64,000 bases of DNA from Coriobacteriia bacterium (GCA_009783085.1 WRHU01000008.1:1-64000); one strand, 5' to 3'. Shown: positions 37,699 through 48,130, counted from the first letter of the stretch. Notes: a model not told the origin generated them from the sequence alone. A program made the numbers and translations.

Positions 37699-38280
37699 CT
37701 ACACCGGCGTATACACGCACGCAACAAAGCGTGCCGCCTCGTTGTTAAAAGAGCGCACCTGATGCGGCACTATGGAATCGTAGTAAATGCTGTCGCCCGG
37801 ATTAAGCACGTACAGCTCTTTTCCGTACTCAATTTCTATCGAACCCTCAAGTGCGTAGAGCCACTCCTCGCCCTCGTGGGCAGAAAGCTCATGAACGGTA
37901 TCCTCAGACGGCTCAAGCACAATATAAAAGGGCTCCATGTGTCGAGAAGCCTTGCCCTCCGCAAGCGCATTAAACGTAAGCTCGCCGGCGTCACTGTGGG
38001 TTTCAAGCCCCTTAAGGCGGGTATCTTGTGTTGAGCCAGCGTAATCCTTTGCACGGGTAAGCACTGGTCCAAGATTCTCGTCATCATCAAGCAGCGTGCC
38101 CAATCGCACGCCCAGCGCACGAGTTATTTTGATAAGCGGAGAAAGCGAAGGGGCAAGCTCACCCGCCTCAAGATTTTTGATAACCTCCACCTCACAACCG
38201 CAGCGCTCCGCAAGCTGCTCGGGCGTAAGCATCAAAGACTCACGCAGCTCGGTTATTTTTGCGCCAATAGAACCACTCAT
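37699..38280 (-). CDS. XRE-family regulator with C-terminal cupin domain
   Basis: 193 residues. Residues 1-65 are a helix-turn-helix (LTPEQLAERCGCEVEVIKNLEAG); residues 110-193 are a cupin_2 barrel with metal- or ligand-binding HEGEEWLYALEG and PGDSIYYDSIVPHQVR. AGGTGAT stands before the ATG. Members of this family sense small acids or acyl-CoAs through the cupin. It is immediately upstream of the acyl-CoA synthetase gene and very likely regulates it. Confidence 0.92.
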   Translation of the reverse strand: MSGSIGAKITELRESLMLTPEQLAERCGCEVEVIKNLEAGELAPSLSPLIKITRALGVRLGTLLDDDENLGPVLTRAKDYAGSTQDTRLKGLETHSDAGELTFNALAEGKASRHMEPFYIVLEPSEDTVHELSAHEGEEWLYALEGSIEIEYGKELYVLNPGDSIYYDSIVPHQVRSFNNEAARFVACVYTPV

Positions 38281-38617
38281 GTACCATCACCTATCTCTTT
38301 ATCAGTAGTGCCAACTACCAGCAGCCTCCGCAATAGTGCGGCTGCAGGCGGTCTCTGCGGCAGTGCCAACACCAGCAGCCTCCGCAATAGTGCGTGCCGC
38401 CAAGCAACTTTAGCAGTAGTATGACCTGCTATTGTACAACAGATTAGGTAACACTTCCCTCCCGTAGCTTGCAATTCCTCGCATTTATGTGGCAAAGATG
38501 ATAAAATGCGTAGCTATTGTACAGCGGTGCTGTGACGCGCAAAACGTGCAGAACGCACAGTAACGCACAACACCTCAGCCAAGAACAAAGAAACACGGAT
38601 AAGAAAGTGGGTTAACT
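38281..38617. other. Divergent control region with a duplicated 34-bp segment
   Basis: No gene. It must hold the promoters of the leftward XRE-cupin operon and the rightward foldase gene. AGTGCCAACTACCAGC and the following bases (38307-38340) are repeated at 38362-38394 with one base missing; the interval between copies is 55 bp. GATAAAAT at about 38499-38507 is a possible -10 for the rightward gene. Confidence 0.5.
38307..38394. repeat. Direct repeat, 34 and 33 bp, in an intergenic region
   Basis: Two near-identical copies (38307-38340 and 38362-38394; one deletion) that each contain CCAGCAGCCTCCGCAATAG. They could be duplicated regulator sites for the XRE-cupin protein or a chance tandem duplication. 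Confidence 0.7.
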
Positions 38618-40252
38618 ATGAGGGTTTTGAAGGCTTGGAAAACGTCTGCGCTGGCGCTTGTTTTGTGTGGCGCACTCGCGCTCGGACTTGTTGGCTGCAT
38701 AGGGAGCGGTCCTGTTGCAGCAACCATAAATGGGCAAGATATTTATGAGTCGACTATCACCGAAATAATTATGCGCTCTCGCGCCACCGTCCAAAGCGAC
38801 GATGAGTGGGTGGATGTGCTGAGATACTATGGGCGCACCCCTGAAACGCTCCGTGAAGCAATAATTAAAAGCGAAGCACAAGTAATCCTCATCAAAGAAC
38901 AAGCTGCCGAAAAAGGCCTTAAAGCCGATGAAGCAAAGGCTGATGCGGAAGTTGCTAAATCAAGAAACATCGTTGGCGGCACCGAGGAAGAGTGGCTTAA
39001 CGCGCTGCACGAAAAGGGCTTTGCCGATGAAAACGACTACCGCGAAACACTTTTGATAGGCGACCTTCAGATGCAACTTGCAGATACTCTTGAGGTTGAG
39101 CCCACCACTGAGGAGCTCAGTGCATTTGTTGCTGCCAATCAGGGAGTTGCCTATCGCTCCTCTGCAATTATTCTGCAACCGAGCGACAAGCTTACCCAAG
39201 ACGACATTACTAAACTTGTTGCTGAAATCCAGCAGAAACTCAAAGATGGAACAGAGTTTGCTGCGCTTGCAAAAGAGTACTCGACTGACGAAGAAACCGC
39301 CAAAAAGGGCGGCGACATGGGCTGGGATATTGCATTGCTTGACTTGGATGAAAACTACGTTGAAACCTTATGGGAGTTAAAAGTCGGAGAAGTTTCTAAG
39401 CCCATTAAAGGCAGTGATGACTTCTTTAATGACTCCACTACTATTCTCATACAGTGCACTGAAATATATGAGCCCAACCCTGAGGAAGCTGCTGAAGATG
39501 AGGGGGCCAACACAGAGGGCGAGGAGGCAGCGGAAGGCGAAGCTGCAGACGAGACCACGGATCCAGAGGCAACTGAAGATCCCGCCGAAGAGCCAGAGGA
39601 AAAAGCTCCGACAGTCGATCTCAAAACCGTACCTGAAGAGATTGTTGAGTACTTCAAGAAAGCTTGGATTACTCAGAATAAGGCTACGGCGTTCAAAAAA
39701 TTCATTGACGAGAAACTTGAGGAAGCAGATTTTGTTATCAACCCAATGCCAGAAAACCTACCCTATAACGTTGACATGGGCGACCCCTATCCTGGCAGCA
39801 CCAAAGAGGCTGTTGACGCAGCACTTGCTGCTGGTCTCCTTATCGAGGATCTAGAAGAAGGCACGGGCGAAGCTGCCGAAGGTGGAAGCATCATTGAGGT
39901 CTACTATACGGGCACCTTTGAGGACGGCACAGTCTTTGATTCAAATGTTGATGCAGGCGAACCCTATAAGCTTATCTTGGGCTCTCGTTCGGTTATTCCC
40001 GGATGGGACGCTGGTCTTGTTGGCATGAAGGCAGGCGGCAAACGCAAGCTTACCATTCCAGCAGGGCTTGCCTATGGCGAGCAGGGTCAAGGCAGCATAC
40101 CACCTAACGCAACCCTCTACTTTGAAATTACCTTAGTAAGCGTTACCGCACATGACGTTGATGCTGCTGATGGCGACGAAGAGGAGATCGATCTTGAAGA
40201 AATTGACGGCGATATAGAACTTGAAACTGAAGATGAGGCTATAAAAGAATAG
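38618..40252 (+). CDS. Dual foldase lipoprotein: PrsA/SurA-like parvulin fused to FKBP
   Basis: 544 residues. Signal peptide with lipobox LVGC (Cys27). Residues about 30-160 resemble the SurA/PrsA N-terminal chaperone domain (VAATINGQDIYES, then long helices). Residues about 170-280 are a parvulin-type rotamase (AIILQPSDKLTQDD ... GGDMGWDIALLDLDENY). An acidic Glu/Ala/Thr-rich linker (about 285-340) leads to more helical chaperone sequence and an FKBP domain (about 409-510) with YYTGTFEDGTVFDSN, SVIPGWDAGLVGMKAGGKRK and IPAGLAYGEQGQG. Both prolyl-isomerase folds sit in one secreted, membrane-tethered protein that probably folds exported proteins such as the large adhesins here. The last 34 residues are acidic. 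Confidence 0.9.
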   Translation: MRVLKAWKTSALALVLCGALALGLVGCIGSGPVAATINGQDIYESTITEIIMRSRATVQSDDEWVDVLRYYGRTPETLREAIIKSEAQVILIKEQAAEKGLKADEAKADAEVAKSRNIVGGTEEEWLNALHEKGFADENDYRETLLIGDLQMQLADTLEVEPTTEELSAFVAANQGVAYRSSAIILQPSDKLTQDDITKLVAEIQQKLKDGTEFAALAKEYSTDEETAKKGGDMGWDIALLDLDENYVETLWELKVGEVSKPIKGSDDFFNDSTTILIQCTEIYEPNPEEAAEDEGANTEGEEAAEGEAADETTDPEATEDPAEEPEEKAPTVDLKTVPEEIVEYFKKAWITQNKATAFKKFIDEKLEEADFVINPMPENLPYNVDMGDPYPGSTKEAVDAALAAGLLIEDLEEGTGEAAEGGSIIEVYYTGTFEDGTVFDSNVDAGEPYKLILGSRSVIPGWDAGLVGMKAGGKRKLTIPAGLAYGEQGQGSIPPNATLYFEITLVSVTAHDVDAADGDEEEIDLEEIDGDIELETEDEAIKE

Positions 40253-40320
40253 GAAGCATGCATAGGACAAGCCAGGCGTATGCATAGACATAGGGTTGGC
40301 TTGCCCAAGTCTATTTGGCA

Positions 40321-40352
40321 CAAAGCGCCCGCGCAATTGCGCGGGCGCTTTG
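40321..40352. terminator. Terminator between the foldase and L,D-transpeptidase genes
   Basis: A perfect 14-bp stem (40321-40334 with 40339-40352) around an AATT loop, followed rightward by TGTTTGTATC. It lies between convergent genes and can serve both. Confidence 0.8.
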
Positions 40353-40406
40353 TTTGTATCATTATTTCTCCAAGCCAAACGGATTTCTGACGGTAACTGC
40401 TTTATT

Positions 40407-41915
40407 CTAGTCGTGTATTACCACCGGACAGCCTACTTCAACCATATCGTAGAACTCTGCTGCATCGTCATAGGACATATTGATACAGCCATGCGAGCCA
40501 GCCCAGAGATAGCGCTCGCCACCAAAGGCAGCCTGCCAGGTTGCATCATGGAAGCCAACGCCCTCATAGGTAACGGGCATCCAAAAACTCACCGGCGAGC
40601 GATACTCGCGCTTGCCGTTGGCCATTATCCTACCCAAAAGAGTAACGTTGGGCTTTTTATCCCAAACATCATACACGCCAAAAGGAGTGTCGTAGCCTTT
40701 GTTGGGATTGCCCGTTACTACGTCGGTATCAAAAGTAAGTTTTCCGTCAACAAAATACCACATGTGCTGCTTTTTTATATCAACCTCAACATAGGTGGTT
40801 CCCCAATCAAGGCCAGTCCATGATGCTGCTTCGCTCTTAAGAATAGGAGCGCGGACGTCTGCACTATGCTTTTTCAAAGCCTTAAAGATAGCATCGACTT
40901 CTGCCTCACGGTCGATTTCCCAACCATAGGTGCCGCCCTCAACCGTCTTTGTTTTGCCCTTGCTATTCTCAAACGTACGCTTGGTGCCAACGGTGTCATG
41001 TGCATCGGCAAACTCATCAACCCAAGCAACAACGGCAGCACGCTTTAGCTTGCCGGGCTTAGTTTTGCCAACCGTAATCCAGTTAATAGTAGTACCGCCA
41101 TCAAGAACCACAACTTCATCGCCCATCTCATAGGTAATGGAAAAAGGAACGTAAGTTTCATAGGTTTTTAGCAAATCTTTAAGCTCAGAAGAATCGGAGA
41201 ATACCTCGGGCTTAACGTAACATTCTGCCTCATCAAGATCGAGAGTTTCTGCAGTTGCAAGAACCGCTTCCAAAATAGCCGCATGAGCTGTTGGACGATG
41301 AATGGTTGTTCCCAGCTCCTCCGCTTTAATGTGATGCCCACTCTCAGCGTGCGCAATATAGGCATCAACGGGATCTTCCATTTTATCGGGATCCATGAAA
41401 GAAAAGGTATTGACCAGAGATTTTAATTTCATTTTGTCAACAGAAACACTTGCAGCAGTGGCACGTTCTTCAGGTTTTGTAAAAAAATGAAGCGGCCACA
41501 AAAAGCCATTTTGCTCCGCAAGAAAACGCTGCACTTGTCCGTCGGGAACATAGGCAAGATCAACCGCACTGCCAGCAATATGCTCAGCGGTGCCACCTCG
41601 AGTAGTTAGTTTGATTTTGTAGTCTTTAACCTGCTCTTCTATCTGTTTTTCTACTTCAAGCGGCGTCATAAAAGCGCAATCAACGCTATTGATAACGCTG
41701 TTGAAGCTAAAGTGATAGTTGAAATAGAGCGCAAGCCCCAGATACGCAAGCAACAGGGCTGCCAAAAAACAAATGATAATAATCCGCGGAGCTTTTGAGC
41801 GATGACTTTTATAGAGAAGAGCGTGAGCAGAATCTCGGGAATACTCATCTCCAGCCCCGTCATTTTCGGACTGTTCCAGCGAATCCACCAAAGGTAAGGC
41901 AATTTTTTTGTTCAT
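40407..41915 (-). CDS. L,D-transpeptidase (YkuD) with peptidoglycan-binding-like domain
   Basis: 502 residues from ATG 41915; upstream in-frame ATGs at 41978 and 42080 are possible but less well placed. A cytoplasmic N-terminus (about 50 residues) and one membrane helix (IIIICFLAALLLAYLGLALYF, span near 45-65) precede a PG_binding_4-like region and the C-terminal YkuD domain with the catalytic motif SHGCINM (Cys about 30 residues from the end) and an upstream His in GVGFHDATW. Such enzymes form 3-3 cross-links or attach proteins to peptidoglycan, and resist most beta-lactams except carbapenems. Divergent from glmU. Confidence 0.92.
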   Translation of the reverse strand: MNKKIALPLVDSLEQSENDGAGDEYSRDSAHALLYKSHRSKAPRIIIICFLAALLLAYLGLALYFNYHFSFNSVINSVDCAFMTPLEVEKQIEEQVKDYKIKLTTRGGTAEHIAGSAVDLAYVPDGQVQRFLAEQNGFLWPLHFFTKPEERATAASVSVDKMKLKSLVNTFSFMDPDKMEDPVDAYIAHAESGHHIKAEELGTTIHRPTAHAAILEAVLATAETLDLDEAECYVKPEVFSDSSELKDLLKTYETYVPFSITYEMGDEVVVLDGGTTINWITVGKTKPGKLKRAAVVAWVDEFADAHDTVGTKRTFENSKGKTKTVEGGTYGWEIDREAEVDAIFKALKKHSADVRAPILKSEAASWTGLDWGTTYVEVDIKKQHMWYFVDGKLTFDTDVVTGNPNKGYDTPFGVYDVWDKKPNVTLLGRIMANGKREYRSPVSFWMPVTYEGVGFHDATWQAAFGGERYLWAGSHGCINMSYDDAAEFYDMVEVGCPVVIHD

Positions 41916-42147
41916 TCTTTCACGAGCCCTTAACCACAAACCCAACAAAACGTCGCACAAAGCCTCTAAAAAACTCATAAATCTCGCGCGAGCTGTAATA
42001 AAACTTCCCAAAAACTGCACTGAGAAATGTCCCCTACAGTCTTTTCGAATTAACAGTGTTACGATACCATAAAGAAGCACCGATACACACGCGTTTTTTA
42101 CATTTTCGGTAAGTTTCTAGCGGTGCTCGCATGAGAGGAAAACAACC

Positions 42148-43518
42148 ATGGCATTTGCAACGCTTATTTTAGCTGCTGGGGCTGGAACACGCATGAAATC
42201 CAACGTTCCCAAAGTTGCCCATCCTTTGCTCGGAAAAGCACTCATACGCTGGGTCATTGACACTGTTCACGAGGCAGAGTGCGACACTGTTATTACCGTT
42301 GTGGGGCATGGTCGTGAGCAGCTTGGTTTTTTGGTGGACGACACCATAAGCGTAGTGCAAGAGGAGCAGTGTGGCACGGGGCACGCCGTTATGATGGCGC
42401 GCTCACACCTTGAAACGCTCAAGGGGACCACAACGCTTCTCATACTTTGCGGCGACACTCCCCTGTTTACCGCTCACACGCTCAAATGCCTTGTCGCCAC
42501 TCACGAGGTCAAGGGTGCTGATGCGAGCGTGCTGACGTTTATCCCAAGAGATCCAACGGGTTACGGACGTATTGTTCGTAATGCAGAAGGTGGCATTGAG
42601 CGCATTGTCGAGCAAAAAGACGCCAGCGAGGAGGAGCGGGCCATCACGGAAGTCAACAGTGGTGTTTACTGCTTTCAATTGGGCGCCTTGCTGGCGAGCC
42701 TTGATGCATTAAGCACCAACAATGCACAGGGGGAATACTATCTCACCGATACCCTTGAACAAATCCGCACCATGGGCGGTAAGGTACAGACCTGCTTGTG
42801 TGCCGATGCCAACGAAACACTTGGCATCAACGACCGCACGCAGCTTGCAACAGCAACCGCTCTTGCCCAGCAGCGTATCAATAAAGCACATATGCTTGCT
42901 GGCGTAACCATGCTCGACCCAACAAGTGTTTGGATTGGCCCAGATGTAGTTATTGAAAGCGACGTTGAGATTTTGCCCCTTACCATGCTAAGCGGAGAAA
43001 CCGTAGTTGGTTCGGGCAGCGTAATAGGGCCGAACACCCGCATTACTGATTCTAAAATTGGGTCATTGTGCGTGGTGGAGGAGAGTATTCTTGACAATGT
43101 GGTTTTGGAAAACAGGGTTACGGTGGGACCGCGTGCCTATTTGCGCCCCGGTACGGTTATGCGCAATGACTCACGAGCGGGCACTCATGTTGAAATTAAG
43201 AAATCAGATATTGGCGTGGGAAGCAAAGTTCCCCACTTGAGCTACATTGGAGATGCCGTCTTAGGCTCAGAGGTTAATGTTGGCGCAGGAACTATCACCT
43301 GTAATTATGACGGCTCTGCCAAAAATAAAACGATAATTGGCGACCGCAGCTTTATTGGCAGTGATACTATGTTTGTAGCGCCCGTACAGGTTGGCAGCGA
43401 CGTGGTAACGGGAGCGGGAAGCGTCATTACCCGCGACGTGCCCAACGACGCGCTTGCCGTTGAGCGCACCGAACAGCGAATTGTTGAGAATTGGGTAAGT
43501 CGGAACAAGAAAGATTGA
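42148..43518 (+). CDS. glmU: Bifunctional UDP-GlcNAc pyrophosphorylase / glucosamine-1-P acetyltransferase
   Basis: 456 residues, GAGGAAAAC upstream. The N-terminal uridylyltransferase domain starts with LILAAGAGTRMKSNVPKVAH; the C-terminal half is a left-handed beta-helix acetyltransferase (hexapeptide repeats, GTHVEIKKSDIGVGSKVPHL, GAGTITCNYDG). Makes UDP-GlcNAc for peptidoglycan and other wall polymers, the substrate of MurA. First gene of a glmU-prs-pth operon. Confidence 0.96.
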   Translation: MAFATLILAAGAGTRMKSNVPKVAHPLLGKALIRWVIDTVHEAECDTVITVVGHGREQLGFLVDDTISVVQEEQCGTGHAVMMARSHLETLKGTTTLLILCGDTPLFTAHTLKCLVATHEVKGADASVLTFIPRDPTGYGRIVRNAEGGIERIVEQKDASEEERAITEVNSGVYCFQLGALLASLDALSTNNAQGEYYLTDTLEQIRTMGGKVQTCLCADANETLGINDRTQLATATALAQQRINKAHMLAGVTMLDPTSVWIGPDVVIESDVEILPLTMLSGETVVGSGSVIGPNTRITDSKIGSLCVVEESILDNVVLENRVTVGPRAYLRPGTVMRNDSRAGTHVEIKKSDIGVGSKVPHLSYIGDAVLGSEVNVGAGTITCNYDGSAKNKTIIGDRSFIGSDTMFVAPVQVGSDVVTGAGSVITRDVPNDALAVERTEQRIVENWVSRNKKD

Positions 43519-43565
43519 TACAAAAAGTCAAAGAATGTAGAGTAAAAAAGTAAGGAGTTCTCCCC

Positions 43566-44540
43566 ATGGTAGAAGCAGGAAAGAAACTCGTACTATTCAC
43601 GGGAAGAAGCAACCCAACCTTGGCTGCAGAGATTGCCAAAGTTCTTGGGTTGAGTCTTGGAGATGTCAAAACAAAGGCCTTTGCTAACGGTGAGATATAT
43701 GCTCGCTACAAACAAAGCGTACGTGGCGGCGACCTGTTTTTGATACAGTCGGTTTCTACTTGGGAAGAGGGCAGCGTTAATGACTCCCTTATGGAGCTGC
43801 TTATCATGGCCGATGCTGCCAAGCGCGCCTCTGCCCATACGGTAACGGCTGTTATTACGCATTTTGGTTATTCTCGACAGGACAAAAAGTCGGCAGCGCG
43901 CGAGCCCATTACCGCAAAGCTTGTTGCCAATATGCTCACGGTTGCTGGCGTTGACCGCGTGATTACCATTGACTTGCACCAGGGTCAAATACAGGGATTT
44001 TTTGATGTGCCCGTTAATCACCTTACGGCGCTTCCTATTTTCGCCAGCTATTTTGCCCAAAAGAAACTTAGTAACCTTTGCATTGTTTCGCCTGATGTTG
44101 GACGCGCAAAGGCAGCAAAAAAGCTTGCTGATATGCTTGAGGCCGACCTTGCCATCATGCACAAATCGCGCCCCGAGCACAACAAAGCTGAGATTTCCAA
44201 TGTTATTGGTGATGTTAAGGGCAAAACCTGTATCTTAAACGACGACATAATTGACACCGCGGGCTCAATAACCGCAGGCGTTGCCGCGCTAAAAGATGCT
44301 GGTGCGGGCGACGTGTATATTTGCGCAACCCACGGCTTGCTTTCTGGCTCTGCCTGCGAGCTCATCGGAGCATGTAAGGCCGTTGAGGTGGTGCTGTGCG
44401 ACACCGTACCCATACCCGCCCAGTGCGGCACAGACAAAATAAAGACGGTGAGCGTTGCTCCCTTGCTCGCTCAAGCTATTAGCAATGTCTATGAGGAGCT
44501 TTCGGTTAGCGAGCTCTTTGACCCTGACTTTGCTTTGTAG
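43566..44540 (+). CDS. prs: Ribose-phosphate pyrophosphokinase
   Basis: 324 residues, AAGGAG upstream. Makes PRPP from ribose-5-phosphate and ATP for nucleotide, His and Trp synthesis. Signatures: FTGRSNPTLAAEIAKVLG, FGYSRQDKKSAAREPITAKL (ATP-binding flexible loop) and the PRPP loop NDDIIDTAGS. Lies 47 nt after glmU, the usual partner. Confidence 0.96.
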   Translation: MVEAGKKLVLFTGRSNPTLAAEIAKVLGLSLGDVKTKAFANGEIYARYKQSVRGGDLFLIQSVSTWEEGSVNDSLMELLIMADAAKRASAHTVTAVITHFGYSRQDKKSAAREPITAKLVANMLTVAGVDRVITIDLHQGQIQGFFDVPVNHLTALPIFASYFAQKKLSNLCIVSPDVGRAKAAKKLADMLEADLAIMHKSRPEHNKAEISNVIGDVKGKTCILNDDIIDTAGSITAGVAALKDAGAGDVYICATHGLLSGSACELIGACKAVEVVLCDTVPIPAQCGTDKIKTVSVAPLLAQAISNVYEELSVSELFDPDFAL

Positions 44541-44567
44541 CAGCTTGAGGAATATTTGGTGGTTTTG

Positions 44568-45239
44568 ATGAGTGAGAAGAACATTCAGCTTATTGTTGGT
44601 CTTGGCAACCCCGGCGCAGAATATGAAGAAACACGCCACAACGTGGGTTTTATGGCTCTTGACGTACTCTTGGAGAAACTCGGTGGAGATACGGGGAATA
44701 CTGAGCAAGCAGCCCGAGGACAAAAACCACGGACAAAGCGCTCGCTCAAAACACGACTTTTTAGCACAGGAGGCAGTTCTGCCTACTCAAAAATGCGCTG
44801 CAATGCCCTCACTTATGAGCTTGATTTTGAGGACAAGCGCATTATTCTTGCCAAGCCACAAACCTTTATGAACCGCAGCGGACAAAGTGTCAAAGGCTTG
44901 CTCAAGCACTATCAACTTGAACTTGATGAGCTGCTTGTTATCCACGACGACCTTGATTTGCCTGCCGCAACGCTGCGTGTCAAAGTAGGCGGAGGTGCTG
45001 GCGGACACAATGGCATACGAAGCATTATTGACAGCTGCGGGGCTGATTTTGCGCGTATTAAGGTAGGGATTGATCGCCCTCCTGGGCAAATGCCTGCCGA
45101 TAAATACGTGTTGCAGGCGCTGCGCAGCGATGCCTTAGAGGAACTGGGCATTGACGCACGGCGCAGCGCCGAGATTGCCCTAGCTGTTTTGAGCGACGGA
45201 CTGCTTGCTGCCCAAAATACCTACAACGGACAAAACTAA
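44568..45239 (+). CDS. pth: Peptidyl-tRNA hydrolase
   Basis: 223 residues from ATG 44568 (GGTGG upstream); a TTG at 44556 is an alternative. Releases tRNA from stalled peptidyl-tRNA. Signatures: IVGLGNPGAEYEETRHNVGF (catalytic His in RHN), KPQTFMNRSGQSV and HDDLDLPAATLRVKVGGGAGGHNG. It is about 30 residues longer than typical owing to a basic insert near residues 40-75 (QKPRTKRSLKTR). Third gene of the glmU operon. Confidence 0.94.
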   Translation: MSEKNIQLIVGLGNPGAEYEETRHNVGFMALDVLLEKLGGDTGNTEQAARGQKPRTKRSLKTRLFSTGGSSAYSKMRCNALTYELDFEDKRIILAKPQTFMNRSGQSVKGLLKHYQLELDELLVIHDDLDLPAATLRVKVGGGAGGHNGIRSIIDSCGADFARIKVGIDRPPGQMPADKYVLQALRSDALEELGIDARRSAEIALAVLSDGLLAAQNTYNGQN

Positions 45240-45260
45240 GCTCCCACTGTTATCACAAAA

Positions 45261-45298
45261 AACCCCGCAACCCCAGCTTTGCTGGGGTTGCGGGGGTT
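45261..45298 (-). terminator. Rho-independent terminator for the leftward surface-protein gene
   Basis: A 15-bp GC-rich stem (45263-45277 with 45281-45295) with a TTT loop. Read leftward it is followed by a run of six T (AAAAAA at 45257-45262 on the plus strand), a textbook terminator for the gene ending at 45316; it also ends the rightward pth transcript region. Confidence 0.85.
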
Positions 45299-45315
45299 GA
45301 TGCACAGTGCGCTTC

Positions 45316-46398
<1,083 letters not shown>

Positions 46399-46559
46399 GA
46401 GTGGTTTCCTTTCTTTTAATTTGTGGCTCATAAGCCGCCACCCTTATGTACCGCACACACTATACGCTCCTCAAACGCAAAATGCAAGGGTTTTGAGGGA
46501 AAATGGTACTACAACCACTATGGACAACACACGCCATCAACCTACCACTCTCCCGCTAG

Positions 46560-46580
46560 GCCCCGCATCAAGTGCGGGGC
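46560..46580. repeat. CTTGA-loop palindrome (fourth copy)
   Basis: GCCCCGCA (46560-46567) pairs with TGCGGGGC (46573-46580) around TCAAG, matching the loop of the palindromes at 27914-28089. A decayed further copy (ACCGTCAAGCCCGGT) follows at about 46587-46601. Confidence 0.7.
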
Positions 46581-46965
46581 GACAAACCGTCAAGCCCGGT
46601 GCGACAACCTGCTGCGTCGCACACTTACTGCACGGTGCGACAGACTATGCTATGTCCTCAGTTGTCGCTCAAAGCAACTGACAGAGCCATGTCCTCGCTT
46701 GTCGCTCCGGGCAGCGAGCCTTTAGGTGAGCGTGACCCGGAGCCTAGGATTGCGCATGAGTGCCAAAAAAGAGGTTGCCCAAAAAGCGTATGGGCTATTT
46801 TTCCTCTAGCAACGTAAGAGATGGCGCAGCCGCCCGAATGTTCTCAAGAACGTGACGGTTGGCGCGGCAGCTACAGCAACGTGCAGGGTGTCAGCGCCGC
46901 ATGAGTGTTTACAACCAAAGGACGGTTGGCGCGGCGTTTAGATATAGAGGGGGATAATTACTCTG

Positions 46966-47031
46966 GCAGGCAGGGGTGGTTCTGTGGCCCCTTTGTGAAA
47001 CAAGTGGGGGCGCAGGGCCACCCCTGCCTGC
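46966..47031 (-). terminator. Long imperfect hairpin downstream of pilT
   Basis: GCAGGCAGGGGTGG (46966-46979) pairs with CCACCCCTGCCTGC (47018-47031), with further pairing possible inside the loop. It begins 13 nt past the pilT stop and probably ends the pilus-like operon transcript; no U tract follows, so processing or stabilisation is an alternative role. Confidence 0.5.
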
Positions 47032-47043
47032 TTATAGCCAAAT

Positions 47044-48117
47044 CTACTTAAAGCCTTCAAGTCCGGCTTGTTTTGCCAAGGTTTCCGGGGCAAGGGCGTG
47101 GGTAATCATGTCTTGTGCGCTGATTTTGCCGCTCTGGCATAACCCGAGCAAACAAGCGTCCATGCCTATCATGCCTTCTGCAGCAGCCGTGTTAATAACC
47201 GCAGACATCTGATGCGTGCGCCCTTCTCGAATAAGGTTGCGAACAGCATTGTTGCAGTGCATAATCTCAAAGGCTGGAATCATCGAACCGTCGCTGGTGG
47301 GCAAAAGCTGCTGCGAAATTACACTTTGTAGCACCATAGAAAGCTGCATGCGCACCTGTGCTTGTTGCTCGGCAGGAAACGAATCCACGAGGCGGTCAAC
47401 GGTATTAACTGCGCCCACCGTATGGAGGGTTGAAAGCACTAGGTGCCCTGTTTCTGCAGCGGTTAAGGCAATCGAGATAGTTTCGGGGTCGCGCAGCTCA
47501 CCAATAAGAATAACGTCGGGACTCTCGCGCAGAGCAGCACGCAAGGCAGTGGCATAGTTTGCCGTGTCAATGTTTACCTCACGCTGAGAAATAAGGCTTT
47601 CTTTGTGGCGATGCAAAAACTCAATGGGGTTTTCAAGCGTAATAACGTGTGCGTTGCGCTGGGCGTTAATGCGGTCGATAAGACACGCCAGCGTGGTTGT
47701 TTTGCCGCTGCCTGCAGGACCAGTAATCAGTACAAGCCCACGGCGTAGCTCGGTAAGCTCTAAAACTGACTGCGGAATATGCAGCCCTTCTGGCTCAGGC
47801 AAATCAAAGGCAACCACACGGATAACCGCCGCAAGTGAACCACGTTGTTTGTAGGTGTTCACCCTAAAACGAGAGAGGCCCTTAATGGCAAACGAGAAGT
47901 CATCATCGCCTTGTTTGAGAATGGTTTCCATCGAGCGATCCTCTGCCATCTCATAGATTTGCGAAATAATTTCGCGCGTATCAGATGGCGAGAGCACGTG
48001 GTCATTAAGCTGCTCAATCTGGGTTCCTTGCTTGTAGCTGATTGGCTTGCCCGCAAGAACAAACACATCTGCAACACCCTTTTCAACCAACTCCCCTAAC
48101 AGTACTTTTGCGTCCAT
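47044..48117 (-). CDS. pilT: PilT/GspE-family ATPase
   Basis: 357 residues from ATG 48117 (AGGAGAG upstream). Residues 1-110 are the PilT N-terminal domain (GVADVFVLAGKPI). The RecA-like core has Walker A GPAGSGKT (133-140), the Asp box and Walker B ALRESPDVILIGELRDPETI, and the His box THTVGAVNTVDRLVDSFP-like segment. PilT proteins are hexameric retraction ATPases of type IV pili; here no PilB extension ATPase is encoded nearby, so this one could be the sole motor. Last gene of the pilus-like operon. Confidence 0.9.
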   Translation of the reverse strand: MDAKVLLGELVEKGVADVFVLAGKPISYKQGTQIEQLNDHVLSPSDTREIISQIYEMAEDRSMETILKQGDDDFSFAIKGLSRFRVNTYKQRGSLAAVIRVVAFDLPEPEGLHIPQSVLELTELRRGLVLITGPAGSGKTTTLACLIDRINAQRNAHVITLENPIEFLHRHKESLISQREVNIDTANYATALRAALRESPDVILIGELRDPETISIALTAAETGHLVLSTLHTVGAVNTVDRLVDSFPAEQQAQVRMQLSMVLQSVISQQLLPTSDGSMIPAFEIMHCNNAVRNLIREGRTHQMSAVINTAAAEGMIGMDACLLGLCQSGKISAQDMITHALAPETLAKQAGLEGFK

Positions 48118-48130
48118 GATGCTCACTCTC

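Larger units (their letters stand above)
46399..47043. other. Long non-coding region upstream of the phase-variable gene
   Basis: 645 bases without a credible gene; small frames present look like shadows. It contains a CTTGA-loop palindrome, two 15-bp copies of GACGGTTGGCGCGGC (46854-46868 and 46921-46935) and a long imperfect hairpin at its right end. It should also hold the promoter of the leftward surface-protein gene. Confidence 0.5.
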
